A stretch of DNA of 6,363 nt from an uncultured Gammaproteobacteria bacterium (GTDB taxonomy: Bacteria; Pseudomonadota; Gammaproteobacteria; Arenicellales; Poriferihabitantaceae). The notes below the pieces were generated by a model. It worked only from the letters and a program-made list of their open reading frames with translations. It was not told the origin of the DNA and ran no database searches. Below are positions 5,179-6,363 of the stretch, one piece after another (position 1 is the first letter of the stretch; every line of letters begins with the position of its first letter). The position numbers were made by a program, and so were the translations under genes. The stretch is taken from positions 1 to 6,363 of the forward strand of contig CALIFM010000032.1 in assembly GCA_938021685.1 (NCBI GenBank), given 5' to 3'.

Positions 5179-6363
5179 TCAAACTCGGCCTTCGGTGGCA
5201 GTAAGGTGCTGCACTAGCTGCTCGATAAACGAGAAGCGCAGATCAATTTCATCCAGGTCTTTGTTGATGCGCAGTATGGTTGGCCCTTGCAGAGAAAACA
5301 CCCGCGGCTGATTTTGTACTAGTTCAATAATTGTGACGGGATCAACAGCGGCATGTTGCGCAAATTCAATTTTACCGCCTTCGTCGTCTACGTCAATTTT
5401 TTGAATGCCTAGCGGCATTGCCTGCAGTTTTAACTCGGTGCAGCGGAAAAGGTATTTGCCCTCATCAGGTAGCAGGCCAAAGCGGTCGATGGATTCAATC
5501 TGTAGCTCTTTAAGTTCTTCGGCGTTTTGCGCGCTGGCAATACGCTTATACATTACCAAACGCAGATGGATATCGCTCAAATAACTGTCGGGGAATAAGG
5601 CCGCCACGCCCATTGATATCTCGGTGGGCAAAGGAGCATCTAAGTTCGCGGCTTGCTGAGTATGATCTATGACATCAGCGCCGCTCTTGTCTGAGGTTTT
5701 TTGAATAGCTTTAATTGCACGGTTTAAATACTCGGTATATAGATTAAAACCGACGTCATCAATTAAGCCGCTCTGGGTTTCGCCCAATAGCTCGCCCGCA
5801 CCACGGATTTCAAGGTCGTGTGAAGCCAATGAAAAGCCAGCTCCAAGGGTATCAAGCTGCTCGATTGCGGTGAGACGCTTGCCTGCATCTTTGCTGATGT
5901 ACTTGCGTTCGGGCACCAATAAATAGGCAAAAGCTTGATGGTGCGAGCGCCCCACACGGCCACGCAGTTGATGCAGTTGGGCAAGACCAAACTTATCAGC
6001 GCGATTGATGATAATAGTATTAGCTGAAGGCACATCAATACCGCTTTCAATAATCGTGGTGGCTACTAGAATGTTAAAGCGCTGATGGTAAAAATCACGC
6101 ATGATTTGTTCCAATTGCATCTCGCCCATCTGACCATGTGCAAAGGCGATCTTTGCCTCAGGCAACAAGTTTGTTAACTCTTCGGCCATGCGTTGAATAG
6201 TTTTGACTTCATTATGCACAAAATACATCTGTCCGCCGCGATGGATTTCACGCAAGCAAGCTTCACGTATTACCGTTTCATCGTAGTCCATCACAAACGT
6301 TTTTATCGCCAAGCGCTGTTCAGGCGGTGTGGCAATGATGGAAATTTCACGCAAGCCCGACAT
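5179..6363 (-). CDS. mfd: Transcription-repair coupling factor Mfd, C-terminal third (5' end outside window)
   Basis: Mfd is the cytoplasmic DNA translocase that binds RNA polymerase stalled at lesions, pushes it off and recruits UvrA for nucleotide-excision repair. The 394 residues here correspond to about the last third of a protein normally near 1150 residues. The methionine at the window edge is internal: it matches the MSGMRDLSIIATPP region of E. coli Mfd, so the gene continues past the right end and its start is not in view. Visible parts are the second RecA-like motor domain with TTIIESGIDVPSANTIII (102-119) and the motif VI and translocation region LAQLHQLRGRVGRSHHQAFA (127-146), then LEIRGAGELLGETQSG (184-199), then the C-terminal UvrA-masking TRCF domain with LRLVMYKRIASA (267-278) and IDRFGLLPDEGK (292-303). 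The stop is intact and the tail ends normally. csiV follows after 58 bases. The walker A motor domain, UvrB-like region and polymerase-binding domain lie outside the window. Confidence 0.98.
   Translation of the reverse strand: MSGLREISIIATPPEQRLAIKTFVMDYDETVIREACLREIHRGGQMYFVHNEVKTIQRMAEELTNLLPEAKIAFAHGQMGEMQLEQIMRDFYHQRFNILVATTIIESGIDVPSANTIIINRADKFGLAQLHQLRGRVGRSHHQAFAYLLVPERKYISKDAGKRLTAIEQLDTLGAGFSLASHDLEIRGAGELLGETQSGLIDDVGFNLYTEYLNRAIKAIQKTSDKSGADVIDHTQQAANLDAPLPTEISMGVAALFPDSYLSDIHLRLVMYKRIASAQNAEELKELQIESIDRFGLLPDEGKYLFRCTELKLQAMPLGIQKIDVDDEGGKIEFAQHAAVDPVTIIELVQNQPRVFSLQGPTILRINKDLDEIDLRFSFIEQLVQHLTATEGRV

Noticed and set aside
5051..5311. Plus-strand open frame spanning the csiV start and mfd end
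   Set aside because: Its Cys- and Arg-rich translation looks like a shadow frame and it overlaps two real genes on the other strand.
5763..6050. Minus-strand open frame of 95 codons inside mfd
   Set aside because: It overlaps the conserved Mfd motor motifs in another frame and shows no domain.

Overview
The window looks like an ordinary chromosomal stretch from a gammaproteobacterium, probably a marine or aquatic one. I infer this from three things: the Mfd fragment reads very close to the E. coli protein as I remember it; csiV, which I know from gammaproteobacteria such as Vibrio, follows directly behind mfd; and the base composition is moderate, with no strong codon shift between genes. 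I cannot name a genus. I saw no RNA gene, insertion sequence, phage gene, CRISPR array or attachment site.

Layout from left to right. A calcineurin-like membrane-anchored metallophosphoesterase (+ strand, 5' end outside the window) ends at 1021. After a 149-base gap comes a membrane acyltransferase of the acyltransferase-3 family (+, 1171-2250). It converges on a full-length ABC exporter half-transporter with fused membrane and ATPase domains (-, 2266-4170). A 105-base divergent region separates the exporter from a small Trm112/YcaR-like protein (+, 4276-4542), and holds a good extended -10 promoter for the small gene. The small gene converges on csiV, encoding a predicted secreted peptidoglycan-associated protein (-, 4575-5120). 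Behind csiV on the same strand lies the 3' third of mfd, the transcription-repair coupling factor (-, 5179 to the window edge). Transcription therefore runs mfd to csiV, then is met by the small + gene.

Taken together, four or five of the six genes plausibly concern the cell envelope: lipid or sugar-phosphate hydrolysis, acyl decoration of surface glycans, lipid or drug export, and peptidoglycan synthesis support. Mfd is a DNA-repair gene that is simply the neighbour of csiV. No stretch longer than 300 bases lacks a gene. The more interesting observations are small: a short, loop-poor CsiV; a Trm112-like protein that has lost its zinc cysteines; an acidic insertion in the ABC ATPase domain; and two genes whose -10-like boxes sit so close to ATG that leaderless transcripts are possible. 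I did not find a convincing new multi-gene system.
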